A DNA stretch of 64,000 nucleotides from Lonicera japonica. Its lineage: Eukaryota > Streptophyta > Magnoliopsida > Dipsacales > Caprifoliaceae. Location of the stretch: the NCBI GenBank assembly GCA_021464415.1, contig JAKCWG010000921.1, positions 434,001 to 498,000 of the forward strand, given 5' to 3'. The position numbers were made by a program, and so were the translations under genes. Below, piece by piece: positions 1-11,981 of this stretch; position 1 is the first letter of the stretch, and every line of letters starts with the position of its first letter. Under the pieces are notes generated by a model. That model had not been told where the DNA came from. It did not search any database and saw only the letters and a program-made list of their open reading frames with translations.

Positions 1-2769
1 CAAAGAAGTGAGAGTTGTCAAGTTTCTGCATATACTCGTTAGTGGTGAGATGCTCTTCACGTCGTAAAGTGTCAATTTTTTGATACATGTAAAACATCTG
101 GGAACAGTCGTCAACTTCGGACAGTCCTCAATTGCCAATTTCTCGAGCCGAGGAAATATTAAATCTTCTACTTCTGTCCATTCCTCCAGGTTCATTATGA
201 AAGATAGCTTGAAACTTTTCAATGCCGGAAAAAATACTGATGTCTCATTTATATCGCCACTATGATGACCACCGTGATGATAAAATGAAGTATCTATACA
301 CTTAAGATTAGGCATTCCAACCAACTCAAGTTTCCAAAGATGTGGTAGCTGCCCAAGCATTGGGAGATACTCGCAATTTTTGCACCCTATTAATTTTATC
401 TCCACCAAATTTTTAAGAGGCAACCACCTTCCATCCCTACCTTCAATATTCACCATCATTTTCATCATCCATAATGGGAATTTATTACCCAAGAAGTGTT
501 GAATCGAAAGTATTTTCAAGTTCGAATAAGGTTGGAGACCTTCCAAAACTTCCTCGTCGTTTGTCGTGTTCTCTTCCCTGTTCCAACTCCAACATAGTTC
601 TAGCTTGTATATGTTTGTCTTTCCAAATAAATCCGCTTTTTGAGCTTCTTCTCTGCCACTCACTTGTTCAAGATAACGTATCGATACCGTACCTCTTAGG
701 TGCTTTAAACAACCAAGCTCTTGAATGCAACGACCCTTTTCTCGCCCAACATCAAACCATGGTAATGTTTGAAGGCAAGTTAACCGCCCCATCCGCATTG
801 GCTGATGCAAGCTAGAAATTCCATCATAATGGAGATGTCTCAAGTTTATTAAGTTAGTCAACTCATCTGGAAGCTCTTCCATCGTCCAACTTAAGCGTAA
901 AGTCTGCAAACTGTATAGCTTCCCAATAGATTTGGGCAAAACTCTTACATTAGTAGACAAATCAAAATACCTTAAATGCATTAGTTTGCTAATTGCATTA
1001 ATTGCATTTGACAAGTTGATCTTCGAAGTTATATAGTGCAACCTGAAAATGCGCAAGCATTTGAAATTTGACATGTTATTAGGCAGACCATCATGCAAGA
1101 ACAATGTGTGCAAATATCTAGCCTTCTCCTTTGACAATGAAGTACATATTGCTTCCCCATTCGAGTAAAATCCTATGTGCCGAACATGAGGAATATCATT
1201 AACTACAGAATCCTTCTCTAAGCGGAAGCATTCAGATTTCGAAACATATTGCGCAAGGTCATGCATAAGATCATGCATCTTACACGAAATAATGTTACCA
1301 TACATATCCTTCTTTACATCTTGGAACAAGGAATTATAAACCAAATCATTGAAAAACTGATTTCCTACGTCCTCCATCACTTTGTTACTGCTCCTCTCGT
1401 CGGATTGAAGGAATCCTAAAGCCATCCAAAGTTGGATTAATGGTTCCTTTTCTATGACGTGATCTTTGACAAAGATGGAACAATATGCAAAACACCGCTT
1501 TAAAGAGAGTGATGGCAGATGATTGAAACTCAATTTCAAGATTTCCAAGACTTTTCCATTATCATCTTCCCCAGAACCTGAGAATACACTTTTTTGAACA
1601 TCTAACCACTCCTTTATGTCCTTTTTAGAAAACATCATCCCCCCAATGACCTTAGCTGCTAATGGCACACCTCGACATTTCTTCGCAATTTCAAGTCCTA
1701 CGGCCTCTAGTTCTCGAGTCATTGGTGGTCCTCCGGTTGCAAATGCTTTTTGCTTGAAGATAGACCAAATTTTATCGTGCGAAAGTAATTCCAAAAGATG
1801 TGAACCATGCGTCCCCATGATGGATGCCACACTTCGCTTACGAGTGGTAACAATAATACAATTTCCCTTGGTTGTATTAACACAAAGCAAACAACTCTTA
1901 AAATCCTCCCACTCGTTGATATTGTCGTCCCAAACATCGTCAAGTACTAGGAGATATTTCTTCCCTCCCAACTCTTTTTGAAGGTCACCAAGTATCGCAT
2001 CCTTGCTTTTTTCCTCCGACTTGCTTCCTTTAAGAAATTGTAGGATCTCTATTAAAAGTCTCTTAGTATTAAAATTATCAGATACACAAGCCCAAATTCT
2101 CACATCGAAATGTCCCACAACTTTTTCATCATTGTATATTAGTTTAGCAATAGTTGTTTTCCCGAGCCTGCCGATTCCCACTATAGGAATAACAGAAAGA
2201 ACTTCTTGATTGCCAGAGTCGATCAACACTTTCACTATTTTCAATGATTCATTTTCCCTTCCGACGATTTCGGAATTGTCAAGGAAGGAATGAGTCTCTC
2301 GGTTCGAAGAGACTTGAAGGGAAACTGCATCCACACCTCGCCTTTGGAGTCCAAAACCATTTGCAACATTATTAATCTTCTGTAAGGATGTATTAATTTT
2401 TTTGATCTTGTGAGCCATTTTGAAATGGAACGCAATGGGATTAGAGGCTGAGAAGAAGGAGAGTACCTTTCTTGCCATTTGATTTTTGATCTAAACCTTA
2501 TGTCGGAGAATTTCGTAAGCAAACTCGTCCAAAGTAATTTCAGCTTCCTCAGCTACATCTTTAAGCCTCTTCATCCATAGCTTCACGGCCTTATCTTGCA
2601 CTTGTCTTGCCTCGGCGTCATCTAACACAGCTCGAATCATGGTTAATGATTCACTAAGCGTAGTTAGTTCTTGTTTGAAATCCCATACAAGGCCAATCTC
2701 TTCACCAATCAATGATGCAACTGTATTTGATACTCCTTGTAAAACAGCACTTACAAATATATCCGACAT
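1..2769 (-). pseudogene. CNL (CC-NB-ARC-LRR) resistance gene, locus A; 3' end outside window, one nonsense codon
   Basis: Relative of RGA-type intracellular immune receptors, which sense pathogen effectors in the cytoplasm through an ADP/ATP-switched NB-ARC domain. Translation starts at ATG 2769 (MSDIFVSAVLQ), identical in position to locus B. An Rx-like coiled coil spans about residues 1-150, including LWMKRLKDVAEEAEITLDEF. The P-loop GIGRLGKTT has its Lys at codon 204 (2158-2160). Kinase-2 LVLDDVWDD is near codon 275, followed by [29 protein letters not shown] and the MHD triad at codon 498 (1276-1278). LRRs run from about codon 560 to the edge. There is no intron. Codon 93 is TAG (2491-2493) where locus B has GAG; after it the same frame appears open to the window edge, about 830 codons. 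It could be a recently disabled allele or, if the stop is a sequencing error, a functional gene. Confidence 0.9.
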
Positions 2770-3740
2770 TTTTGCCTATCTGCTATCTAAACAGGGAGGT
2801 ACGTTTAGAGATTAAAAACTTAACAGAAAGGAGGAGTGCACAAAGGGAATAATAAATGAGAAGAGATAGAGATAAGGTTGGAGGATGGAGGATGGAAGCT
2901 TATGATCAGTGGCTGCGAGTTCACAAACGTGCATGGGTCAACAACGGTGACAAACATCATGCCACAAGGATGCTTTTGATTAGAGGTTCCTCTTTGTCTT
3001 AAATTAAACATTTTTTTTAATGATATACGCACCCCAATTTTGTAGCTAGAACACAATAATTTTATATATTTCTTTTAAAAAAGAAACAGTTTTTCAAAGG
3101 CAACTAAATACTAACCAGTGGTGTTGAGACTATAAAACATCAATTTTGACCGCCGTTCTGCAACTCATCATTGAATGTAAGTAAAAAATTCGGGGTCTTT
3201 CAACTAAGTAACAACATAAAAACTCTGTACAATTGAACTTAGATAATGATAAAAATTGCATGTTAAAAATAACTGATATTGGACAACAAAATTGGAAACT
3301 AATGGCCGAATTTAATGTAAATATTGGCCAACAAGATGCTTAATTATAAATGAATTTAGTATATCCCGTTCTTACTTCATTAATTTAGGCTCCGTTTAAT
3401 ACAAAATAAAAAAAATAATTAAAGAATAACCTCTTTTTCTTATGTGAAAATATAAAATATTGTTTAGATGTTCTCTATTTTATATTTATTTTATAAGTGA
3501 TATTATCCATCTTTCCTTATTTTCATAGAATTTTTTTCTTTCTCACAATCCAAAGAATTTTACTTATGGAAGAAGAGAAAAAATAAGTTTACTTTGATAA
3601 CAAGTTGGAAAATGACCGAAAAAATAGTTTTTTTTTCCTATAAGTTAGAAAATAAGTTCAGTAACATGGTGATATGTTCTCTTACATTTTTAACTTTTTT
3701 TGTAAAAGAAAATTCTTTAGGCATGCAGATTGCTAAATTG
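2770..3740 (-). promoter_or_regulatory. 5' flank of locus A, shared with locus B
   Basis: Immediate upstream DNA contains a purine-rich leader (AACAGGGAGG, then AACAGAAAGGAGG, about 2785-2835) that matches the leader of locus B. Patchy similarity extends to about 3740, where TTCTTTAGGCATGCAGATTG pairs with a related stretch near 62630-62700. The duplicated segment therefore includes about 0.9 kb upstream of the ATG. No convincing TATA box could be singled out in this AT-rich DNA. Confidence 0.5.
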
Positions 3741-4394
3741 TGATAAAATGATAGCTACATTAATAACAATACTAAATATCTCATCGGAATAAGAAATAAT
3801 GAAAATATACTATATATTAAAAATAATTAAAGATTGAAATAATGCATTTCTTCAAAAATTAAAAAATTGGGAAAACATAAAACATGAGATAGAAGAGAAG
3901 AGGAATGAGGAGTTTTTTCCTGTTAGGTACATAATATATACATACATATATATATATATAAATAAATGTATATAATAAATTTCCTGTTAGAAAAAAAATA
4001 AGATTTTGAATACATAACATATTATCAAACATGTGTCTTCTCTTGTGCTCGTGAACATAATTTCTCATCAAAGAAGTTTCAATTCTGAAAGTCAATTGTT
4101 TAAAATAAAATTTACTTTTTATTGTGAGAATTTGCTTTTAGAGATTCAAATGCGGAATCCAATACCGGGTAGCTAGAAACTTTTGTCGCTAGAATCATTT
4201 AGCAAACGATTCTTTATTGATACTTTCTAAGGCACTCCAATCATCGTACAACAACATCCCACGTATATAAACAAAGGATTGTACTTTAACTTTGTGTGAA
4301 AATCGACCTTACTTGAGCTCACTTATTGACTTTTTAAAAATTTTAACATGACCTATTATATCTTGTACATCATTAAATTTTGGGTTACCTATAT
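3741..4394. other. AT-rich intergenic DNA
   Basis: AT-rich sequence with a short TA dinucleotide run near 3945-3962. The open frames here are short and low-complexity. No gene seen. Confidence 0.6.
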
Positions 4395-4855
4395 CTATGT
4401 ATTATGTATTATAGAGTGAGTGGTGTCAGTGGAAACTTAACCTAACTTTTAGTCCTGTCACTAACTGAATCTCTCACTAAATAAATTGATTCACACAAAA
4501 ATATCTAATTATCGTAGAGAAATCATTGAACCAACTCTAAGATTTTTTCCGTTCATATATATACACATATATGTGTGATGTAATTTGTTTACCCGTGTAG
4601 GCCCCTTTTATGAAGGCAATAAAAGTCTCAACCACCCTTGTCCTTTCTTCTCCATTAGCTGTAACTGCGTTCACAAAAAGTCATGAATGGTTTGCCATTT
4701 TTTTCTTCAATCTACACAGGAGAAAAGATAGAGAAAGGTCTGGTCTACGTTTTGATGAGGCCCAACTAAACTTTATTTTCATACAATTAACCTGGTATGA
4801 ACTATTTATTTAATTTTCATATTTTTAACGACAAATTTTTAGTTTGTCGCTACAA
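4395..4855 (+). repeat. Direct repeat copy 1 (~460 bp)
   Basis: Copy of a sequence found again at 6310-6775. Shared landmarks are TATTATAGAGTGAGT, TCACTAACTGAAT, TCTCAACCACCCTTGTCCTT, TTTTGATGAGG and TACAATTAACCTGGTATGAA. No coding capacity or terminal inverted repeat was recognised; it is probably an unclassified dispersed element. Confidence 0.75.
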
Positions 4856-6309
4856 CTATTTTTAACATTTTGGTAACAAAATTATTCGCCCTAAGACCCT
4901 ATCGTTGCTTTGAAACCTTGTATGTATGAGGGTAATCCATAAAATCAAATCAAATCAAAATCTACATGCAAGGATGGAGGTAGAATTTGGACACCGGAGA
5001 GTTAGCACTACGAAGACTTTTTTTTTTTTTAAAATAAATATTATATATATATATAGAACGTCTAAATATGTCTACTCCAACTATCTTAAATTAAGGCTAT
5101 CATTCTTTTTTTTTTAGGACATTTAAAATTGTGAAGTAAATTTCTTCTTTGAACACCCACTTGGATTTAGGGGAGACATGAGATTCGAATCTTAGCAACA
5201 GAAGTTTTGGGGTTGGGTGGGGGTGGAGGAGGGTTCGTTATTTGTAAGTAGAGGAAGAGATTTAGATCTCTATTTTTTATAAAACAATAATAACTACGGC
5301 CAACGTTTTAAAAATTAAAAACATGATTTGGACTCATAATTTTAACATTAAAGCTGTATACAACCAAGAAAGGAACGCTTAGGAACATTTTGTCCAGGAA
5401 ACTTTTAGAAGCGTCTATATAAAATCTACATTAAATAAATATTACTGCTTGTGGCCTTGCAAATTTTTTTTTTGTTCCTAAAGAAATTTCTTTGCAAAAT
5501 AGGATAAACTAGATGGAATTTTCTCCTTGTAAAATATTACATGTAAATAAACCAAGATGAGATTTTCATTATTTTCAGATTGGTGTCTATATGAGTATAC
5601 AAACCATTGTTAGAGCTTCCAAAGCAAAATATTAAAATAAGAGATGTCTTTGGAAATGAGATAACTTTCACTAAGTTGCAAGTGCTTGCAAAGATAAAAT
5701 TAGGGTGTTTATGGGGATGAGTAATAGTCAGGGCGGAGAGAGTGAAGGACCGGGTGATCATGGCCCCTACTTGGATTTTTGAAAAATTTGGCCCGAGGGT
5801 TATATATATATATATATTTTTTAATAGTGTGGAAAGTCAAGGGGGCTTGTGCAATGAGAAAACTTAGCTAGCGGTGAGGGTGGTTGTACGATAAACTCCT
5901 AGGTAGGGTTTTGTAATTACTAATTAGGTTATGTAATTGGTCCAGAGGCTGTCACAGCAAAAAAATCTGCCCCCTTTTCTTTTCGGCAAAAACATCCACC
6001 CCCTTGTCTTAATCTGCACCAGTCCACAACAGCTCATTTTCTTTTTCTTCTTCTTCCGCAGTAGCTCATTTTCCTTTTCTTCTTATTCCATAGCTCATTT
6101 TCATTCTTCTTCTTCCGCAGCTCTACTTCTAGGTCAGATTTGGCCCCACTTGAAATTTTTTCGTGGCTCTACCTCTGATTGTAGTACAAGTGTATTGTAC
6201 GTGGATAGGTCATGAATAATAAATGTTTAAATGAAGTTAATGATAATTATTGTTATAGTTTAAATATTGTACGTGGGTAGGGTGTTTCAATATTATGCTT
6301 TACCTATGC
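4856..6309. other. AT-rich intergenic DNA with a pyrimidine minisatellite
   Basis: Contains poly-T runs (5020-5030, 5106-5116), a TA run at 5802-5817 and, at about 6030-6125, three imperfect copies of AGCTCATTTTC followed by a TTC-rich tract and CCGCAG/CCATAG. No gene seen. Confidence 0.6.
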
Positions 6310-6775
6310 ATATGTATTATGTATTATAGAGTGAGTCCGGTCAAAGGACCCTTAACACCTTTTAGCTAGCCCCCTCACTAACTGAATTTCTCGCAAAATA
6401 AATCGATTCATGCACACAAAAAAAATTTAATTATCTTAGAGAAATCACTGAACTAACCCTAAGATTTTTTATGTTCATATATATATATATATATGTGTGT
6501 GTGTGATGTAATTTGTTTGCCTACATAGCCCCCTTTTGTATCAAGAAGGCAAAAAAAAATCTCAACCACCCTTGTCCTTTCTTATCCATCAGCTGTAGAT
6601 GCGTTCACACATTTTTTCCTTCAATCTACGTAGGAGGAGGAAAGATAAAGAAAAGGTTTGGTTCTATGTTTTGATGAGGTCCAAGCAAACTTTATTTTCA
6701 TACAATTAACCTGGTATGAAGAATTTATATAATTATCATATTTTTAACAACAAATTTTTAATTTGTCACTACAAT
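6310..6775 (+). repeat. Direct repeat copy 2 (~465 bp)
   Basis: Second copy of the repeat at 4395-4855, same orientation, about 1.9 kb away. It differs by many substitutions and small indels, including an expanded TA/TG run at 6478-6504. Confidence 0.75.
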
Positions 6776-7250
6776 TCACATAACCCATCTTCTTACCCCA
6801 TTAAAAGTCAAAGTTATGTTAATCTTAACCTAAAAAATATTTCTATACTTTGGAAAAATTGCCACTATTTTCTCTTCTCACCCAATTTAATTTTTAAAAA
6901 ATAAAAATTAATTAAAAAACTTTATTTTTTCCAACATACAAGCATCTATATTTTCACTTAATTACATACATGTCATAAATGCAAGTTTATAATAAGTATT
7001 CTCATACTTTTATATAGAGTGCTAGACTTTTATTTTCACTTGCACCGGTAAAATAACTTTTTTAATGATGTTTTCCTTAATTTATTCAGTCTTTTTATTT
7101 GTGCATGCATACAGAGCTCAAGAAAACACATATTAATTTGTCCAGTGTCAAAACTAAAGAAAGGTTGTATTAACATGTGCGTAATAGGTCATTAAAAAAA
7201 TATGTATTGTATATTATGCTTTTATTGTTTCAATATTTAAATTCTTAAAA
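6776..7250. other. AT-rich intergenic DNA
   Basis: No gene or recognisable repeat seen. Confidence 0.5.
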
Positions 7251-7480
7251 GGGTTAATTACATTTTGCCCCTTTCAACTATAGGGGTAGAGGCACTTTGC
7301 CCTCTGAACTACCAAAATTAGCAATTATTGCCATCAACTATCATCTTTGTTAAAATCGACCATTTTTTTTTGATAGAGTAAATTTTTTAACGGTAAAAGC
7401 ATAACCTATACATCACGTGAGATATTTTTAGGGTATAATTGTAATTTTGCAGTTGGCTCCTCTTTTGCCATTTCTCCCGC
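7251..7480 (+). repeat. Dispersed repeat, inverted relative to 43925-44160
   Basis: Begins with GGGTTAATTACATTTTGCCC and runs through CCTCTGAACTACCAAAATTAG to GTAATTTTGCAGTTGGCT. The reverse complement is present at 43925-44160. GGGTTAATTrCAyTTTGCCC ends are common at termini of plant transposon-derived repeats, but the class cannot be assigned here. Confidence 0.7.
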
Positions 7481-9240
7481 CAAAAAAAGGGGGCTATATG
7501 TATATGTATTGTTTATATGTAGAGAGAAATAGAGAGACAGAGAGAGAACACACACAGAGAATTTTGATTGATCAAGAATTGGCATCCTTTTTCTGCAGCT
7601 ATCGGATCTCCGACTGAATTCCTTGCGAGGGTTTAGTGGGCCCATGGAGCATCCCTCTTCAACACATCTATTTGATTCCATCCCTCTTCAATACATCTTC
7701 CCCATATCCATTAAATAATACCAATCAAAGCCCATAGCTTTAATTTTTCAATTATGTTCCAATCTGCCATTTACATTTTCAAACATTATTTGAAAGAAAA
7801 TAAGGCATCCCAATTTCTAGAATTAACAATCCAATTTTGATCGACCAGATTATGTTGAGGATTAATTAAATGACGATGTACTTTTTCTTTTCGGTTGGAT
7901 CTCTCTCCTCTTTTATAGAGGTAACTAGAATTAGTGGTGAATCTGCCCCATCTCGCTTTCAAGATTAATGGTGGCTCTAGTTTGTAATTAACAAATCAAA
8001 GGTGATAATTTTGGGAGTCATGGAAGAAAGATATATGAAACTTAGATTATGATTGTTTAAAAGAGGACAAAGATAGAAAAATAGACGGGAAGATGGCATT
8101 ATTTCGGTTCTGCAATAGAACTACATTGATGGTTCTTCGAACAATCACTACTTTCGAAATGGTTCTATGGTGGAGCGAGTAATTGTGTTCTGTGTACTCT
8201 TTCTCTATCTATGTGTTCTCTCTCCCTCCCCCCCTCTCTCTCTCCCCCTTTCTCTGTTTCTCTCTCGCTACCCCCCATATAAATAACTAGTCAATACCCA
8301 TGCCTACGGCACGATTCAATTGTCCATATATGATAATGGTCACACTTTCTAAAATTATATTTATTATTATTATTTTATATATTTATAATTACTTGTAATT
8401 TTAATTTTTTAATCTCATATTAAGAGTTCTTATTCCAATTTTGTTATTTTTCAAAGAAATTAATTTTGACATCATCCTAAGAAAGTAGTAGTATACTTTT
8501 AATTTGAATAAGAGAAATTAAATTTTCCCATACAACACTAATTTTAATTTTTAATCTTAACCAAATTTAAAAAATATAATTGTTTGCCTATTATTCAAAT
8601 AGTGGTAGAGTAAATTAAATCTGACTAATTGCACTTTCGTTATAATTAGGGATGGGAAATAGCCTAATTCGACAGGTTTTCGACTAAGCAAACCTTAATA
8701 TAGGGTGAAATCTTTCTTTTTTATTTTATAATATGAAAAAGTATGGTTGCTAAATGTCTTAAGTTCGAGTTCACGTAAATTCTGTCTATTTGTCTCAACT
8801 CTACTGAAATATAACATTTTTTCTTTAAAATACCATTATGATACAATCTAATTACAATTGGTAAGAAGGAAAATAATGAGTTGAAATTTATACGTATAGT
8901 ATAGTATATTGGGTAGAATTTTTATTTTTGTAAATAAATTTACTTTTATTCAAGTTTAGTTTTAATCAAATTTTTAGATATATTGAATTCGAATTTGGTA
9001 AAACCCTAAACTCAAATATTAACCCCCTAAAGTTAATTCCAACATAATCCATTTATATATTTCCATTAGTACCTTCTGGATTTTTAAAATTTAGAAATTA
9101 TTAATCATATATAGAATAAACGTATGCCAAGAAAATAATCAAGTTTAAATTAATATGTTTACATTTAGATAAGTTTAAATTGATATGTTTACATTTAGAT
9201 CAATATAATATTTCAAAATTACAATTAGTTTCCAGAGAAA
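7481..9240. other. Intergenic DNA with CT-rich tract and possible SINE remnant
   Basis: Includes a GA run (7520-7550), a CT/C-rich low-complexity tract (8208-8275), and near 8740-8770 a tRNA box-B-like AGTTCGAGTTC that could come from a decayed tRNA-derived SINE. A phrase near 9150-9200 (AAGTTTAAATTrATATGTTTA) is repeated in tandem. No coding sequence recognised. Confidence 0.45.
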
Positions 9241-9706
9241 ATATAACAATTCGGGTTCTCCCCTAAAATGGCTAACTTAAGTTGTAAATTAGGTTCATTG
9301 CACCCACATATATACCAATATATATCAAGGACCTTCCCATTACACTATTGATGTTCTCATTACACTATTGATGTGCGATATTTTGGGTCGTCGCAATTTC
9401 CGCCCGTTAAATCCCTAACGTTCTCGTCAGGTCAGGTCACACACAAAGGCTTGCCGTTAGCCGTACAAACCCGACCCACAATATTAGCTCCTCACTTGAT
9501 AGTGGTCCTTGGTCCACTCTCATATCATATATAACTACCCGTGTTCTCCCCCAAAATACCTAGCCTAACTTGTGATTTAGGGTCATTGTTCATAAATATA
9601 TACCAAGGATTTTCCCATTATACTATCGATGTGAGATATTTTTTGTCGTTACAATCTCCCTCTATTAGCTAGCCGCATCCAATTATTCATGCTCTCCGTT
9701 AGGAGT
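9241..9706. repeat. Tandem array of ~230-290 bp units, left part
   Basis: One full unit (about 9252-9539) and most of a second (9540-9706). Unit landmarks in order: GGTTCTCCCCTAAAATGGCTA, CACCCACATATATACCAA, GATATTTTGGGTCGT, AATCCCTAACGTTCTCGTC, CCGACCCACAATATT, GATAGTGGTCCT. The second unit is interrupted by the CACTA element and resumes at 41374. Confidence 0.8.
9704..9706. other. CACTA target-site duplication, left (AGT)
   Basis: AGT precedes the left TIR and matches AGT at 41374-41376. CACTA elements make 3-bp duplications. Removing the element and one AGT restores a junction that aligns with the corresponding position of the neighbouring array unit (GTTAGCCGTACAAACCC near 9458). Confidence 0.8.
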
Positions 9707-9760
9707 CACCACCTGAGGAGGGGATTTAGGCGACGTATTGCCTACGTCTCCTAAGAGATG
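9707..9760 (+). repeat. CACTA left terminal inverted repeat
   Basis: CACCACCTGAGGAGG followed by GATTTAGGCGACGTATTGC aligns with the reverse complement of the right end (CACTACACCAGTCGG, then GATTGGGCAATGTATGC). The fifth base of CACTA and several others have mutated. Confidence 0.7.
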
Positions 9761-10370
9761 TTTTTACGTCGCCCAAGATACGTCGCCTAATTTTAGTCGC
9801 TCCAGATATTAGGCGACGGATGTTGTTACTCTGTCATCGTAGTAGTTACTTAGGCCACGCTGATGTTATCGTCCGTCGTAAGAGAATGTACTCCTCGGCG
9901 ACGTATCTTTTTTCTTCTGTTGTAGAATATTGTTCTCTTAGGCCACGTATACGTTATCCTCCATCGTAAAAAAGGCAATAATAGGCGATCTATCTTTTAT
10001 CCTCTGTCATAGAAAAAGAAACATTTAGGCCACATAGGTGTTATGTTGCGTCGCCTAAGAGGTACACCTATGCGACCTTCGAATTATCTTACGTCTGCTA
10101 AAAAGGAATGTTAGGACACGAGAATATTTCCTTCATCGTCTAAAGCGTAAATCTAGGCGATGTTGATATTTTTACTCGGTCTTCTAAGATGTACATCTAG
10201 GCCACCTAGTTATTATCCTCGGTCTCATAAGATGTATACCTAAGTTACGAATGTATTATCCTTTGTCTCCTAAGAATTAACTTAGGCCACCTACATATTA
10301 TAGTAGGTCACCTAAGTTGAAGTTTAAGCTACCTACCTACATCGCCTAAAGTATAGTTACAAATTAAAAA
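9725..10370. repeat. CACTA left subterminal repeats
   Basis: Dense array of variants of AGGCGACGTA and its complement TACGTCGCCTAA, plus related TTAGGCCACGTA units spaced roughly 60 bp apart. In En/Spm-type elements such subterminal repeats are the binding sites of the accessory transposase; that role is inferred here. Confidence 0.75.
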
Positions 10371-10398
10371 AAATAAAATCAACGTGGCCTATAATTAA

Positions 10399-10617
10399 GA
10401 TTACTGGTGCCAGTAATCCAAGTTTCTGGGCATCTAGATTACTAGGGCCAGTAATCCAAGTTTCTGGGCATCTTGATTGCTGGGGCCAGTAATCCATGTT
10501 TTTGGGCATCTAGATTACTGGGGCCAGTAATCCAAGTTTCTGGGCATCTAGATTACTGGGGCCAGTAATCCAAGTTTCTAGGCATCTATATTACTGGGGC
10601 CAGTAGTAATCTAGATT
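10399..10617. repeat. 38-bp tandem repeat built on the ATTACTGG palindrome
   Basis: Five full units of exactly 38 bp (10399-10588) plus a partial sixth. Each contains ATTACTGGGGCCAGTAAT or a 1-2 base variant, followed by CCAAGTTTCTGGGCATCTAG. It is the most regular cluster of the palindrome that recurs throughout the CACTA element. Confidence 0.9.
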
Positions 10618-11976
10618 AATTATAGCTTTTGTGTGCAGCCGCACCTGCGCATATATATACAGCCTGCCTGCAATATTCAATAACAAATACAACCTGCCCA
10701 ATTTATCATTGAATAAATATATGTCTAATAAACTATCAAAATTTATTCAGTTCCGTTCAATAAATTATGTTCAAAGAGAAATTGTTCTAACACTAAATAA
10801 AACGTAAGGGGATGAGCCATCCGAGGGAGGAATTGGCGGTTGAATCTCGGCCGCTCTGATCATATACTCTAATTGAGCTTGCATCTTGCGCTCAAAATAT
10901 ACCCTCTCCCTCTCTCGCTCAGCCCTCTCCCTTTGAAGCTGCTCTTTTATCGCAGCTTGATTTGCCTTAAGCTGGGCGACCTCAGCCTCGAGCTCCATAG
11001 ATGTGCATCTATCCATCTGCGATGATAGGCCTCTCTTCCGCGACAGATTTGTGGAGCCGCTTCCTAAGCCCCTCACCTTCGTCCCTCTTAAAGGACTCAC
11101 TGCTCTCTCAAGGACAGAGACCTGGGTCTCGTAAGAGAGGACCAGGACCGGGGCACTGGCCGGTAATGAACCATCCGACGCTTCATCGATCGGAGGCAGA
11201 TCGGCCATCATCTTCTCCACCTCAGTAGTCCTCGCAGACTGAACGCCCCCTGCAAATAATAATAAGTGTTGTGTAAAAAATAATTCTTGTACTAACTAAA
11301 TAATAATAATATGAAAAAAATAATTAAAGTGTTGTATAAAAAAGATTTACCACGCGGTCGGGGTCATACTTCTTGTACACCTCGACATAAGTAGTGAGGT
11401 AAGGTGCTTGGTCTCCCTTCTGCTTCAGGCCATGAGCCCGGAGGACAAAGGTCTCCCCCCCCCCCCCCCCCGCTGTGGACCTTCTAATTCTCGGAAGCCT
11501 GGATTTGGGCCATCTGCGTTCCCAATTCCTGCAAGATACAAACAGTTGTATTTATTTAAGCATTTATAAACATATAAATTAAATGAAACAACAAAAAAAA
11601 TAATATAAATGAAAAAATTACTTGAAAATCCTCGGCATTAAAGTGGTTAGATAACCACTCCCACTAGTCCGGGCGATGAATGAACTTTACTGGAATGGGA
11701 GCATCGCCTTGCGCCTGCCAATTCTTGTGGATCTTGTACTTTCAATTTTTGAAGCGATCCGTAGCCTTCTTCTGTATCCACGTGACGAGCGCCTTATCAG
11801 TAGGATCGGTGTCATAACTCTCCTACAAACCAAATAGGAACTCAGGAACAAACATTAGTACAAACAAAAATAAAATTTATTAAGGAAAAAAAAAAGTTAA
11901 CTAGAATAAGAAACAAGTACTTTTCGACAGGTAGTCGAAAAGCATTGTTGGCTCCAATAGAGGCATTTCCATAAAT

Positions 11977-11981
11977 GTCGG
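11977..11981. other. Copia target-site duplication, left (GTCGG)
   Basis: Perfect 5-bp match to 22074-22078, flanking the TG...CA/TA element ends. Confidence 0.95.

Noticed and set aside
1616..1981. Plus-strand open frame of 121 codons, with a counterpart at 60796-61077.
   Set aside because: Antisense shadow of the NB-ARC region of loci A and B.
5937..6215. Open frame of 92 codons.
   Set aside because: Composed mainly of the TTC-rich repeat translated as Phe/Ser; no paralogue or codon signal.
7406..7681. Minus-strand open frame of 91 codons.
   Set aside because: Overlaps a dispersed repeat and a GA/CT low-complexity tract; the composition is not protein-like.
10399..10617. CRISPR-like array (regular 38-bp repeats with palindromic cores).
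   Set aside because: Units are contiguous with no unique spacers, and the context is a plant transposon; it is a tandem repeat.
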